A stretch of 57,222 nucleotides of DNA, taken from Pseudomonadales bacterium. Its GTDB lineage: Bacteria > Pseudomonadota > Gammaproteobacteria > Pseudomonadales > Azotimanducaceae. Position numbers and translations under genes: made by a program. Below the pieces are notes generated by a model. It ran no database searches and was not told the origin of the DNA. It worked only from the letters and a program-made list of their open reading frames with translations. This document shows positions 24,636-41,802 of this stretch, piece by piece; the stretch's first letter is position 1; each line of letters opens with the position of its first letter. The stretch lies in assembly GCA_028283025.1 (NCBI GenBank), contig JAPYNO010000015.1:1-57222 (forward strand). The letters run 5' to 3'.

Positions 24636-25694
24636 TTGCAGACGCCACTGACAGACACCCTCGGATGCCGCCATCCCATCATTCAAACGGCGATGGGCTG
24701 GGTGGCAACACCGGACTTGGTGATAGCGTCTGTATCCGCAGGCGCGTTCGGATTTCTCGCCGCTGCGGTGATGACCCGGCAAGCGTGCGAAGACGCGATC
24801 AATATGATCAAGCAGCAGACATCGGCACCATTCGGTGTCAATCTGCATTCGTTTCAGCCGAACATTGATGCCATCGTCGATACTTGTATTGACAGGCAAG
24901 TCGCGGCGGTCTCATACGGGCGCGCGCCGTCGGCCAAGCTCATCAAGCGCGTCAAGGACGCTGGCATCAAATGCGTACCGACCATCGGTGCTGCGAAACA
25001 CGCGAAAAAAGCTGTTGATCTCGGCGCCGACATGCTCGTCTGTCAAGGCGGCGAGGGCGGCGGTCACACCGGAGATACGCCCACTTGGCTGCTGCTCGCC
25101 GAAGTGTTGGACATGGACTTGAATGTGCCGGTGGTCGCATGTGGCGGCTTCAAGGACGGGCGCGGACTTGCGGCGGCGCTGACCTTTGGTGCGAGCGGCA
25201 TCGCCATGGGCACGCGATTTCTTTTGACAGCCGAGAGCCCAACGCCGGATGCCACCAAATCCCGCTATCTGCAATCAAGAGTCGGTGAGATTAAGGTGTC
25301 TACACGCCTCGACGGCCTACCGCAGCGCATGATCATGAATCGCCGCCTGCAATCGCTTGAACGCGCGTCCTGGCCGAGGCTGCTCGCCATTGCCATGCAA
25401 AGCGGCTGGCGCTTCAAAGCAGCGATGCAGCAGAGCATGACGGAGATGCTGAAAAGCGCGTGGCGCATGGCGAGACACTCTGATCTCAGCTTCGCACAGA
25501 CGCTGCTTGCCGCCAACGCGCCGATGATCATTCAGCAGGCGATGGTCGCAGGCAAGCCAGATGACGGCGTATTACCGAGCGGGCAGGTTGCGGGACTGAT
25601 CAATGACCTGCCAAGCTGTGAAGCGCTCGTTGACAGGATAATGCGCGAAGCCAAGTCCCGCCTCGGCAATGGAGACTCATATCATGCCGTTTAG
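24636..25694 (+). CDS. ipdC: FMN-dependent oxidoreductase, IpdC-like (nitronate monooxygenase fold)
   Basis: IpdC carries out an FMN-dependent redox step on the 5-hydroxy-HIC-CoA intermediate that allows C/D-ring opening. The 352-aa TIM barrel belongs to the nitronate-monooxygenase family, with PIIQTAMGWVATPDLVIA at the N terminus, the CQGGEGGGHTGDTPTW phosphate/FMN loop, and VVACGGFKDGRGLAAALTFGA. The start is TTG at 24636, 8 bases after the ipdB stop, with an AGGGAAG site before it. The end overlaps the next gene by 11 bases. Position after ipdAB supports this over a generic nitronate monooxygenase. Confidence 0.87.
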   Translation: MQTPLTDTLGCRHPIIQTAMGWVATPDLVIASVSAGAFGFLAAAVMTRQACEDAINMIKQQTSAPFGVNLHSFQPNIDAIVDTCIDRQVAAVSYGRAPSAKLIKRVKDAGIKCVPTIGAAKHAKKAVDLGADMLVCQGGEGGGHTGDTPTWLLLAEVLDMDLNVPVVACGGFKDGRGLAAALTFGASGIAMGTRFLLTAESPTPDATKSRYLQSRVGEIKVSTRLDGLPQRMIMNRRLQSLERASWPRLLAIAMQSGWRFKAAMQQSMTEMLKSAWRMARHSDLSFAQTLLAANAPMIIQQAMVAGKPDDGVLPSGQVAGLINDLPSCEALVDRIMREAKSRLGNGDSYHAV

Positions 25695-26442
25695 AACCGA
25701 AGTCAAGGGCCGCGTCGCCGAACTCATTTTCGACCACCCGCCGGTCAATGCCTTCACGAGCGCCATGTGGATGCAGTTGCCGGCACTCATCAGCGAGCTT
25801 GGAGCGCGTCAAGACCTCGCTTGCATACTCATTCGCGCTGAGGGGCGCGGCTTTTGCGCGGGTGTGGACATTAAAGAACTGGCAGCGGATGCGAGTGCGA
25901 TTGTCGATGTCAACAAGGGCAACTTCCTCACCTTCAAGGCCATTCACGAATGCGAAATTCCGGTGGTGAGCGCGCCGCACGGCTTTGTGCTCGGCGGCGG
26001 CATCGGTATTTGCGGCGCATCCGATGCCGTCATCGCCGCGGACGACGCCTACTTCGCGCTGCCTGAGATTGATCGTGGCGCCATGGGCGGCGCGGCGCAC
26101 ATGCAACGCATGTTTCCGCACGCCAAGGTGCGCGCCGCCTTTCTCAGCGGTGGGCGCATCAGCGCTCAGCAAGCGGCGAGCCTCGGCGGCATTGAGCGGG
26201 CGGTGGCGCGCGAATCGCACATGACCGAGGCGTGCGAGTTCGCGGCGCTGATCGCATCGAAGTCGAGAGACGCTTTGCGAATCGCCAAGCAGGCGCTCAA
26301 TGGCATTGAAGCCTTTGATGTGGATCGAAATTACCGATGGGAGCAGGGCTTCACCTTCGAGATGTACATGCACGGCGATAGTCAGAAGGCGCGCGACGCC
26401 TTCGTGCAAACGGGCAAGGCAGCGAAGTTCGACAAGTCATAA
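25684..26442 (+). CDS. echA20: enoyl-CoA hydratase/isomerase family protein, EchA20-like
   Basis: EchA20 is a crotonase-fold hydrolase that opens the D ring of HIEC-CoA in steroid degradation. The 252-aa product has crotonase landmarks PPVNAF, RGFCAGVDIKELA, the oxyanion-forming HGFVLGGGIGICGASD and PEIDRGAMGGA. ATG at 25684 lies inside the last codons of ipdC. Assignment to EchA20 rather than a general beta-oxidation hydratase comes from the ipdABC neighbourhood; the fold itself is certain. Confidence 0.85.
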   Translation: MPFRTEVKGRVAELIFDHPPVNAFTSAMWMQLPALISELGARQDLACILIRAEGRGFCAGVDIKELAADASAIVDVNKGNFLTFKAIHECEIPVVSAPHGFVLGGGIGICGASDAVIAADDAYFALPEIDRGAMGGAAHMQRMFPHAKVRAAFLSGGRISAQQAASLGGIERAVARESHMTEACEFAALIASKSRDALRIAKQALNGIEAFDVDRNYRWEQGFTFEMYMHGDSQKARDAFVQTGKAAKFDKS

Positions 26443-26467
26443 GCTATGAACAGGAAGACACGCAAGC

Positions 26468-27355
26468 ATGAGTAGTCGTCTTTGCCAAGGCCGAAGCGCG
26501 ATCGTCACCGGCGCGGGCGGCGGGCTTGGCCGCAGCTACGCCAAGGCGCTCGCCGCCGCTGGCGCGAGCGTCATCGTCAACGACATCAAAGCCGAGGCCG
26601 CCACTGAGACGATGGTGCAGATCCGAGATGCGGGCGGGATTGCCGAAGTCAACTTGAACGACATCACCGACCATGAGGATGCTGACCGCATCGTGCAGCA
26701 GGCGATTCAGTCCTTCGGCGACTGCCAAGTCATCGTCAACAATGCCGGTATTTGCCGCGACCGCATGTTTGCCTCCATGAGCCCCGACGACTGGGATGAG
26801 GTGATCGCCGTACATCTCAAGGGCCACTTTTGCATCAGCAGCCACTTGGCGCGTCTCTGGCGCAGCCAATCGAAGGACGGCAAGGCCGTCTCAGGGCGCA
26901 TCATTAACACGAGTTCCGGTGCCGGCCTGCTCGGTTCGATTGGTCAATCCAACTATTCAGCGGCCAAGGGCGGCATCTTGAGCCTGACGCTTGTGCAGGC
27001 CGCCGAGCTCGCTCGCTATGGCGTCACCGTCAATGCGCTTGCGCCGCAGGCGCGCACCGGCATGACCAAGGATGTTTTTGGCGACATGATGAAAGTACCC
27101 GACGATGGCAGCTTCGATGTGTATCATCCGGACAACGCAGCGCCCTTGGTCGTGTGGCTCGCAAGTGAGGCATCAAGCCATGTCACAGGCCGATGCTTCG
27201 AGATATTCGGCGGCAAGCTCTCGATTGCCGATGGCTGGTGCACAGGCCCGGTGCGCGACAAGGCCGCGCGCTGGGACGCTGACGAATTGACGGACGCGGT
27301 CAATGATCTTTTGGCGCAAGTCGAACCGCCACAGCCGGTGTATGGAAGTGAGTGA
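26468..27355 (+). CDS. SDR dehydrogenase of the MFE-2/17beta-HSD4 type
   Basis: This 295-aa short-chain dehydrogenase probably oxidises a 3-hydroxyacyl-CoA or a ring alcohol with NAD. It shows TGAGGGLGRSYAKAL, NNAGICRDRMF, catalytic Ser in INTSSGAGLLGSIGQSNYSAAKGG (Tyr and Lys included), and the long C-terminal tail typical of the peroxisomal-multifunctional-enzyme-like group. Similar SDRs (for example the Rv3548c type) sit in actinobacterial steroid clusters. It is the first gene after a 25-base gap from the EchA20-like gene, and its stop is one base before the ipdF start. Confidence 0.9.
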   Translation: MSSRLCQGRSAIVTGAGGGLGRSYAKALAAAGASVIVNDIKAEAATETMVQIRDAGGIAEVNLNDITDHEDADRIVQQAIQSFGDCQVIVNNAGICRDRMFASMSPDDWDEVIAVHLKGHFCISSHLARLWRSQSKDGKAVSGRIINTSSGAGLLGSIGQSNYSAAKGGILSLTLVQAAELARYGVTVNALAPQARTGMTKDVFGDMMKVPDDGSFDVYHPDNAAPLVVWLASEASSHVTGRCFEIFGGKLSIADGWCTGPVRDKAARWDADELTDAVNDLLAQVEPPQPVYGSE

Positions 27356-27356
27356 G

Positions 27357-28139
27357 ATGGATTTACGCGCGGCACCCCACTATCCCGATGCCCACGACCT
27401 CTTGCAGGGTCGCAGGGCGGTCATCACCGCCGCTGCGGGTACAGGTATCGGCTTCGCCACCGCCAAGCGCTTCGCTGAGGAAGGCGCCGAGATTCTCATT
27501 TCCGACAGCCATCAGGCGCGACTTGAGCAGGCCGCCGAGCAACTGTCCACAGACACCGGCGCGAGGGTCGAGCTGTGCCACTGCGATGTCACCTGCCAAG
27601 CCGATGTGGACGCCCTGTTCATCAAGGCGCACGAAGCCTTTGGCGCACCGGATGTCGTCATCAACAATGCCGGACTCGGCGGCACAGCGAATATCATCGA
27701 GATGAGCGACGAGACGTGGCTCAAAGTGCTCGACGTGACCTTAAATGGTACGTTTCGCATGACGCGCGCGGCCATGCAAGCCATGACCGGCGCGGGCGGC
27801 GTGATTGTCAATAATGCTTCGGTGCTTGGCTGGCGCGCGCAAATTGGACAGGCGCACTACGCCGCCGCCAAGGCCGGCGTCATGGCGCTCACACGATGCG
27901 CCGGACTTGAGGGCGCATCGCTTGGCATCCGCGTGAACGCAGTGGCGCCAAGCCTCGCCATGCATCCGTTTCTTGCCAAGGTGACGAGCGACGCGCTGCT
28001 CGCCGAATTGACCGAACGCGAAGCCTACGGACGGCCAGCCGAAGTCTGGGAAGTCGCCAACGTCATCGTCTTCTTGGCATCAAACTACTCAAGTTACATG
28101 ACCGGCGAGACAGTGGCCGTGTCCAGCCAGAGGGCTTGA
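27357..28139 (+). CDS. ipdF: SDR 5-hydroxy-HIP-CoA dehydrogenase, IpdF-like
   Basis: IpdF oxidises the 5-hydroxy group of the indanone propionate CoA intermediate after beta-oxidation of the side chain. The 260-aa product has unusual shared features of IpdF proteins as I remember them: TAAAGTGIGFATAKRF for cofactor binding, VIVNNASVLGWRAQIGQ, HYAAAKAGVMALTRC and the terminal YSSYMTGETVAVSSQRA. The match over these blocks is close to the actinobacterial enzyme. ATG 27357 follows the previous stop by one base with AGTGAG before it. The downstream MaoC gene begins 4 bases after the stop. Confidence 0.9.
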   Translation: MDLRAAPHYPDAHDLLQGRRAVITAAAGTGIGFATAKRFAEEGAEILISDSHQARLEQAAEQLSTDTGARVELCHCDVTCQADVDALFIKAHEAFGAPDVVINNAGLGGTANIIEMSDETWLKVLDVTLNGTFRMTRAAMQAMTGAGGVIVNNASVLGWRAQIGQAHYAAAKAGVMALTRCAGLEGASLGIRVNAVAPSLAMHPFLAKVTSDALLAELTEREAYGRPAEVWEVANVIVFLASNYSSYMTGETVAVSSQRA

Positions 28140-28143
28140 ACGA

Positions 28144-28590
28144 GTGAACATCGACTATGCTGAACTTGCGAACCATGTCGGCGCAGCGCTCGGCCCGAGC
28201 GAGTGGATGGTGATTGATCAAGCGCGCGTCAATCTCTTTGCCGATGCAACGGGCGACCATCAATGGATTCATGTGGACGAGGACGCTGCGCGGAACGGCC
28301 CGTTCGGTGCGACCATCGCGCACGGCTATCTGACGCTGTCGCTCGTCAATCGCTTCCTGCCCGAGCTGCTCACCGTCACCGGCACGTCTTTTGGTGTCAA
28401 CTACGGCTGCGACAAGGTGCGCTTCCCAAGCCCGGTCATCGTCGGCTCAAGAATTCGTGCGCGCGGCGAAATCGTCGGCGTGGACGCAGTCAGTCAAGGC
28501 ACGCAGGTGTGCGTCAGGGTGTGGGTGGAGATTGAAGGGCAAGATCGACCGGCGTGCGTGGTGGATACGCTGAGCCGATTCTTTGGGTGA
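28144..28590 (+). CDS. MaoC-like (R)-specific enoyl-CoA hydratase/dehydratase
   Basis: The 148-aa hot-dog protein has the hydratase-2 motif in FADATGDHQWIHVDEDAA (Asp and His catalytic pair) and GPFGATIAHGYLTLSL. It should hydrate an enoyl-CoA or dehydrate a hydroxyacyl-CoA. The GTG start at 28144 follows ipdF after 4 bases, so it is probably the last gene of the steroid transcript. Whether it acts on the steroid side chain or on a ring intermediate cannot be told; the steroid clusters also contain ChsH-type MaoC pairs, but this is a single-domain protein. A frameshifted toxin gene lies convergently just after it. Confidence 0.88.
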   Translation: MNIDYAELANHVGAALGPSEWMVIDQARVNLFADATGDHQWIHVDEDAARNGPFGATIAHGYLTLSLVNRFLPELLTVTGTSFGVNYGCDKVRFPSPVIVGSRIRARGEIVGVDAVSQGTQVCVRVWVEIEGQDRPACVVDTLSRFFG

Positions 28591-28595
28591 CTTGT

Positions 28596-28912
28596 TCAGG
28601 CGAACAGGATCCGCTGCTCAAGCAACGTGCGAATATTGCGCCGCCTGCTGGCGATCAGCAGCACATACACGGCCTCTTCGTTCGTTCGGTAGATGATGCG
28701 ATACGGTTCTGAGATCACCTCTCGGCAAGTGCGCACGCCAATTTCAAGCAACTCCGGCGGGTGGTGTCCTCTCTTCGGGTTTTCGTTGAGGGAATCGGCG
28801 ATTCCCGAACGACGCGCTCAGCTTGCGAAACGCCCCTCCTGCGACAGAGGAAGTCAAAAATCTCCTCAAGGTCGCGCTCGGCATCTTCAGTGAAGAAAAC
28901 CTGAAACTTCAT
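28596..28912 (-). pseudogene. parE: ParE/RelE-type toxin gene disrupted by a one-base frameshift
   Basis: The N-terminal part reads from ATG 28912 as MKFQVFFTEDAERDLEEIFD, a typical ParE start. It continues in frame to about GVSQAERVV. The C-terminal part is in another frame and reads SLNENPKRGHHPPELLEIGV, REVISEPYRIIYR and ASRRRNIRTLLEQRILFA, ending at 28596. The join is at about 28800, where GGGAATCGCCGATTCC needs one extra base to give VVREIADSLNENP. So a single base is missing. The gene follows the Phd antitoxin with an ATGA overlap. Without the shift it would give a toxin of about 105 aa. A sequencing error is possible. Confidence 0.85.
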
Positions 28913-29178
28913 TCACTCTCTTGGCGACGCGCCCGTATTCGCACAAAGACATCTTCCGCGCTCGATACGCGACCGGCATTGATCTGCCGCTCTCCGAGCG
29001 CGCTGATCTTCAGCAGCGCAAGTGTTTCCTGCGTTCGTTCATAGTCATCGTAGGATTGCAAGACAGCTTTGGCTTCGCCGTTCTGCGTAACAACGTAGGT
29101 GCCTGGTTGCTCGCCAACACTACGAACGATGTTCGCCGCGTTTGCCTTCAAGTAGCTAATGGATTTGATGTGCTGCAT
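28909..29178 (-). CDS. phd: Phd/YefM-family antitoxin
   Basis: The 89-aa protein begins MQHIKSISYLKANAANIVRS and continues with GTYVVTQNGEAKAVLQSYDDYERTQETLALLKI, a typical Phd/YefM DNA-binding and toxin-neutralising layout. Its stop overlaps the start of the ParE-type toxin gene (ATGA), the usual antitoxin-first order. These antitoxins bind and repress their own promoter. Here the toxin is frameshifted, so the antitoxin may survive as a repressor or to protect against related toxins elsewhere. No clear ribosome site or operator was resolved upstream. Confidence 0.9.
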   Translation of the reverse strand: MQHIKSISYLKANAANIVRSVGEQPGTYVVTQNGEAKAVLQSYDDYERTQETLALLKISALGERQINAGRVSSAEDVFVRIRARRQESE

Positions 29179-29745
29179 CTGGGTGCTAAGTGCTAGGCAT
29201 TAGACTGAATTAGAAACCGTATATAGGCTACAAGTCAACAGGCAGTGTGTTTGAACCTGACGCTAACTCCGTTCGTGTAGTCGGCTAAGTAGTTTTATGG
29301 TCAAGTGCTCTAAATCTCCGTAGCATTCAATATGCGTCCTTCAGATTTGCGTATCGAGCACTAACCCCTACGAACCTGAGAAGCACTACGGTAAGTACCC
29401 AAAGGAGGTTCGATTCGATATTCAGGCTTCACTTCGACCCCTAGCTTTTTAAGTTGCCGTTCCAATCTCTCATAAGCGTTGACTGTATTGAGGTCAATGC
29501 ACGGGTTTTTTGCATAGAGGTGGGAGCGGGAAGCTCCCGAATCTTTTGGTTGGGACATTTTAGAAATATTTCCGAGTGTGTACGAAGCTGTATACCTGCT
29601 GACGGGCCATGTAACCCGTCAATAGACTAATTGCACTCTTTGTGGGAGTTCTGGACTATCACGTGAGTGATCGATTCGTAAACCGCCTTCATCACGAAGC
29701 GTTTTCATGTCAATCGCCCTGTCATGCGAATGCCATCTATCGGCA
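29179..29745. other. 567-bp gap with one small possible gene
   Basis: Apart from the small minus-strand ORF at 29361-29558, I see no gene, RNA, terminator with a T-run, or mobile-element end here. Base composition is visibly more A/T-rich than in the flanking core blocks. Confidence 0.3.
29361..29558 (-). CDS. small hypothetical protein, 65 aa
   Basis: The frame reads MSQPKDSGASRSHLYAKNPC at the start and contains a charged helix NAYERLERQLKKLGVEVKP, then PPLGTYRSASQVRRG. I do not recognise it. It has no strong ribosome site, and no paired gene starts within 180 bp. It lies downstream of the DEAH helicase gene on the same strand, so it may be carried on the same transcript. It could be a real small gene or a decayed end of a larger one. 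Confidence 0.35.
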   Translation of the reverse strand: MSQPKDSGASRSHLYAKNPCIDLNTVNAYERLERQLKKLGVEVKPEYRIEPPLGTYRSASQVRRG

Positions 29746-32373
29746 TCACTCCCCTGAGTTCTCTTCAACATACTCCTCCGTACTCGGATCCCAAAGGGCG
29801 TAACTCCACTCACCCGCTTCTGCCGCAGAGGGCTCAATACTCTTTGCTGCCACCCATCTTTTGGCTGGTCGTTGACCGGGCTTCGGCGGAGTCTCGATCT
29901 GATACATCAAGTTACCCTCCATAATGGTTGGCTGAAGCACCTGAACCTCCATGGCCATTTGTCCTGCTTGGTGGTAGCAAACTCGCGAGCGGCGTGTGAA
30001 GACCTGCATCACACCATCGTGCGACTCCACAGGTGCAACGGGAATCGAGCTCGGTGCCGAGAAAGCAGAAACTGCTTTTGATATCGCCTGAACAGTAGAC
30101 ATATCAAGTTCTTCGTCCTTGCTATCCGAGTTCTGAATGGCTTTCGCGAGCTGTTCGACTATCTCGGAGAAGTAGAGAAAAAGTCGCTCTGTTAATCGAA
30201 GACTGCCGTAGGTTTCGTCATAGATGGCAATCGAGTCGCTACGAACTCCACCGCCCTCAGCTAGCCGAACACATATATTCGAGGCTGTGGCGCTTACATC
30301 GCGGGAAGCTATGCTGTATTCGCGAACAAACACCTCACACAGCCTATCAGCGAAAGCTCGTCTGATTTTGCTTTGTTTGAACACGCCATCATGAAGACAT
30401 AGCACAACACCGGTGGTTCGGAAGTTCCGCATTCGAGGCTTCAGGTTTGGGTTTTTTTGCTGAAGCTCCCTGTAAGTATGGACTTTTCCTGATTTCTTAT
30501 CGACGTAACCTTCCACTCTTTCCGTGACCTGCATCAGGCATTCGACCAAGAACCCGTATTCGCTCCGAACAAAATGATTCGCTTGAATGTCCGCCGCGGT
30601 AGCTCCGGCATTGACCCATGTCGTGATTCGAGGGTTTGTCTGGCGATGTGGTGAGGTCGCCTTTACCCGAATGAAGGACTCGAAGGAATTTGTGTGCCAA
30701 GCCATAATTTCGTATGCCCTAGTCAAGTGGAGATAAGTTGCTCCTGGATAACATTCTCGTAGTGCCTGTTGCTGGCTGACCTCGCCAATGGAGTCGGCGT
30801 TCGCATGTGCTTTGATTTGGAAGTTGGTCTCGCCGACATTACGAAGCGGGTACCCATATTGTGGTGAGTCACCTCCCAATGCGGTGATCGCGTCAAATTC
30901 AGGTGGGCGGTTGCCTGCTGGCCGAGCAGCGGCATGGATATCTGAGAAGCCTGTAGGCCAACCCACTCTTGTTGGGGTCTTTGGTGGTGCGTTGATCGAT
31001 TCCAGTTCTTCGACAAGACAACGACCATGTGCAAACTGCATAAACCTGTTGTCCAAGTATAAGTAGGAGGGTTCTACCGACATCTCATGATATTCATGGA
31101 AACTTCTCCCATAGCGCATGAAGCAATCCCGTGGTCCAATAACCACAAATGCACCCGGTGCCATGCGCCCAACCCTGCCCAGTCTTTGTCGGTAAGCTTT
31201 GCGGGTACTCGGTACGCGGATATTGAATCCAACCCGAAGATGCGGGATGTCTATTCCCAACTCGAGGGCGGAAGTAGACACGATTCCACGAAGGCAGCCT
31301 TTCTTTAGGCATTGTTCGATCCTTGCGCGGTCCGATCCATCGTATCCCGCACGGTAAGGAAGAACGTCTGCATTATCGATGAGATCTTCAATTCTGTCCC
31401 CTGCACCACTGCGGCTAGAAATTGCTAGCCCTTCCACGCCCTTTCTAGAATCCAAAAACGTTATGAAGCCGCCTTCGGTCCCATTCGCAAGCATCAGCTC
31501 ATGAAGTTCTTTGGCCACAGCGGTTTCTCCACCCTCCGGACACTCGACATGGGCAACCAAACGCTCATATTGAGGGGATCCGTCTTGATCGTGACCCACG
31601 GCAGAGAAATTCACACCGGTGAGTAGCTTCAAGTGCTCACATGGCTCTTCTATTGTTGCTGTCGCCGCCACAATTTGCACTGGGCGAGCTTGTGATTTTC
31701 CCAGAAGGTGATTCCTAGCGGACACCAAACGCCGGAAAAAAAAGGAGAAGTTGCTGCCGAAGATCCCTTCGAGTACATGTGCCTCGTCCATGATCAGCGT
31801 TGATAACGAGCTCACAAAGTCACGAATAGGAGATAACGATAAGCGTGACATCAACCAAGCATGGCAGACATCCGGGGTCATTGCGACTATGCGAGCGTTA
31901 TTCAGTATTTCTTCTCTGTCTCTGACCGGGACAGTCCCATCAACACGACCAACATATTCATCCCTTAGACCAAGCTCACTGGCCATTTGCTTCCAGCCAA
32001 GGATTTGATCTGCGGCTAGCGCTTTCAGGGGATAGAACACCAACGTACGGGCATTTGGATCAAGGAGCGTTTTATGGAACGCCAAAGATCGAAAAATGAG
32101 ACTCTTCCCCGAAGCTGTGCCTGTGGATACCACGACGTTTTCTCCATTGCCGAGCATGTCGAGAGCTCTCGCTTGGTGAGACCATAGTCGTGCGCTGCCG
32201 GTATCCCCTTCCTTGAACTGTTTGTGAAGAAACATCCCCATTCGTGAATCAAATAGAAAGCGAGGAATGCTTGCATAACTAGCTTCTCGGGCTGGCAACT
32301 TGAATTGTTCCACGACGGGTAAGTGTCCGTCGTTAATGAGATTTTGAACAGCTCGGTACATGACCCACAGCAT
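29746..32373 (-). CDS. large DEAD/DEAH-box helicase (MrfA/YprA-like)
   Basis: The 875-aa protein has the superfamily-2 helicase core. Motif I is STGTASGKS, motif II MDEAH, motif III ATATIEEP, and motifs V and VI are STSALELGIDI and RQRLGRVGR. Order and spacing resemble MrfA/YprA helicases (3'-5' DNA repair helicases) and the large helicases of some defence systems. The C-terminal 350 residues show no four-cysteine cluster that I would expect in a DUF1998-type MrfA, so the tail is distinct. Upstream ATG 32361 (residue 5) is an alternative start. It stands alone on the strand, among A/T-richer DNA than the core genes, with no obvious DrmB, HamA or nuclease partner. Function in DNA repair or phage defence is open. 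Confidence 0.88.
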   Translation of the reverse strand: MLWVMYRAVQNLINDGHLPVVEQFKLPAREASYASIPRFLFDSRMGMFLHKQFKEGDTGSARLWSHQARALDMLGNGENVVVSTGTASGKSLIFRSLAFHKTLLDPNARTLVFYPLKALAADQILGWKQMASELGLRDEYVGRVDGTVPVRDREEILNNARIVAMTPDVCHAWLMSRLSLSPIRDFVSSLSTLIMDEAHVLEGIFGSNFSFFFRRLVSARNHLLGKSQARPVQIVAATATIEEPCEHLKLLTGVNFSAVGHDQDGSPQYERLVAHVECPEGGETAVAKELHELMLANGTEGGFITFLDSRKGVEGLAISSRSGAGDRIEDLIDNADVLPYRAGYDGSDRARIEQCLKKGCLRGIVSTSALELGIDIPHLRVGFNIRVPSTRKAYRQRLGRVGRMAPGAFVVIGPRDCFMRYGRSFHEYHEMSVEPSYLYLDNRFMQFAHGRCLVEELESINAPPKTPTRVGWPTGFSDIHAAARPAGNRPPEFDAITALGGDSPQYGYPLRNVGETNFQIKAHANADSIGEVSQQQALRECYPGATYLHLTRAYEIMAWHTNSFESFIRVKATSPHRQTNPRITTWVNAGATAADIQANHFVRSEYGFLVECLMQVTERVEGYVDKKSGKVHTYRELQQKNPNLKPRMRNFRTTGVVLCLHDGVFKQSKIRRAFADRLCEVFVREYSIASRDVSATASNICVRLAEGGGVRSDSIAIYDETYGSLRLTERLFLYFSEIVEQLAKAIQNSDSKDEELDMSTVQAISKAVSAFSAPSSIPVAPVESHDGVMQVFTRRSRVCYHQAGQMAMEVQVLQPTIMEGNLMYQIETPPKPGQRPAKRWVAAKSIEPSAAEAGEWSYALWDPSTEEYVEENSGE

Positions 32374-32617
32374 ATATGAAAACTACAGCAATGGGAGCCA
32401 ATTACATATTCAACCATGGAATTAACTCGTTATGCATTTGGCGCACATCTCAGATTCTCTTGCCCAAGGTTCGCTGGGAAGGAGCCGGATCAGCTTTCCG
32501 ACAACTGTCTGTCCCGCCTCCAATGGCTCCACTGAATCAGTTGAACAGGTTGCGACAAAATCCGTAGGTTGTGAATCTTACTACGAACTGGCAGAGCCGT
32601 TTCCCCTTGCACCCCTA

Positions 32618-37473
<4,856 letters not shown>

Positions 37474-37546
37474 GGGTGCGAACCTTTGATTACCTAGCCA
37501 TTATGAACGCTTGAGTCGGCATATGAAACACAAGAGGCGACAAGTT

Positions 37547-41026
<3,480 letters not shown>

Positions 41027-41064
41027 AGCGTGAGCGGCTACCCTGCTTTGCTCTTGGAATCACT

Positions 41065-41499
41065 CTATTCGGAGGATTCAGCCGCTTGTCGCGCCTTGAA
41101 TGCGCGCACTTGGCTGTTGAAGCTCTCTGCGATCATGGTGAGCTGCTCGACGCCGTTGTTGTAGAGGGCTGTGAGACCAGAGTCCTGCTCCGGGGTAATC
41201 TCGTCGCCGAGCGAGGCGATGACATCTTCAATGCAGGCAAGCGAATCTTGCATGGCAACCTGGTAGTCGCGGACAGCGGCACCAGACTCTGCGAGCGCGG
41301 CCTCGGGCGCTTCAGCACCGCTGGGGATGACAGGGGGTTCGGGAAAGGCGCACTCATCGACATTGACGTCACTGACATGAATATCTGAATCTGATGGCTC
41401 GCTGAGCGCGAAGGACGCTTCGGGGGAGAGGAGCGCATGAGCGGGCATGCTCAGGGCGACAACGAATAAGGCCAAGGCGGCGGCACTCAAGGACTTCAC
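41065..41499 (-). CDS. secreted hypothetical protein, 144 aa
   Basis: A Sec signal peptide is visible at the N terminus (LSAAALALFVVALSMPAHA, cleavage after AHA), followed by an acidic mature protein with two cysteines (DECAFPEPP and LACIEDV). There is no known domain that I recognise. The GTG start at 41499 has a GGGAG site 7 bases before it. It is on the smc strand, 38 bases upstream of smc, and lies directly downstream of the tRNA gene. Small periplasmic role likely, function unknown. Confidence 0.8.
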   Translation of the reverse strand: MKSLSAAALALFVVALSMPAHALLSPEASFALSEPSDSDIHVSDVNVDECAFPEPPVIPSGAEAPEAALAESGAAVRDYQVAMQDSLACIEDVIASLGDEITPEQDSGLTALYNNGVEQLTMIAESFNSQVRAFKARQAAESSE

Positions 41500-41526
41500 G
41501 TTAGGACTCCCGCTTGCATAAGAATT

Positions 41527-41603
<77 letters not shown>

Positions 41604-41615
41604 TCCGAATCGCCT

Positions 41616-41621
41616 ATTGTA
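41616..41621 (-). promoter_or_regulatory. candidate -10 box of the initiator tRNA gene
   Basis: TACAAT on the minus strand, 12 bases before the mature 5' end. No convincing -35 was found at 16-18 bases spacing, so this is tentative. Confidence 0.3.
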
Positions 41622-41802
41622 GCGAAAAACTGGCGAGTGTGTGCTTTTTCGCACTTTTCGCATTCAAGGCTATTCACGGATGGCATGGCAAATCTCCTAC
41701 ATAACGCTGCGCAAGTACCTACATCGGTTATGGGAGATGTCGCAACACGACCCTATCTGCATTTGCAGACAATAGCGCCTCGTTTCACAAAGCAGATCGA
41801 AC

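Noticed and set aside
29619-29837. 72-aa minus-strand frame overlapping the helicase end
   Set aside because: It begins inside the helicase gene in another frame and has no recognisable features.
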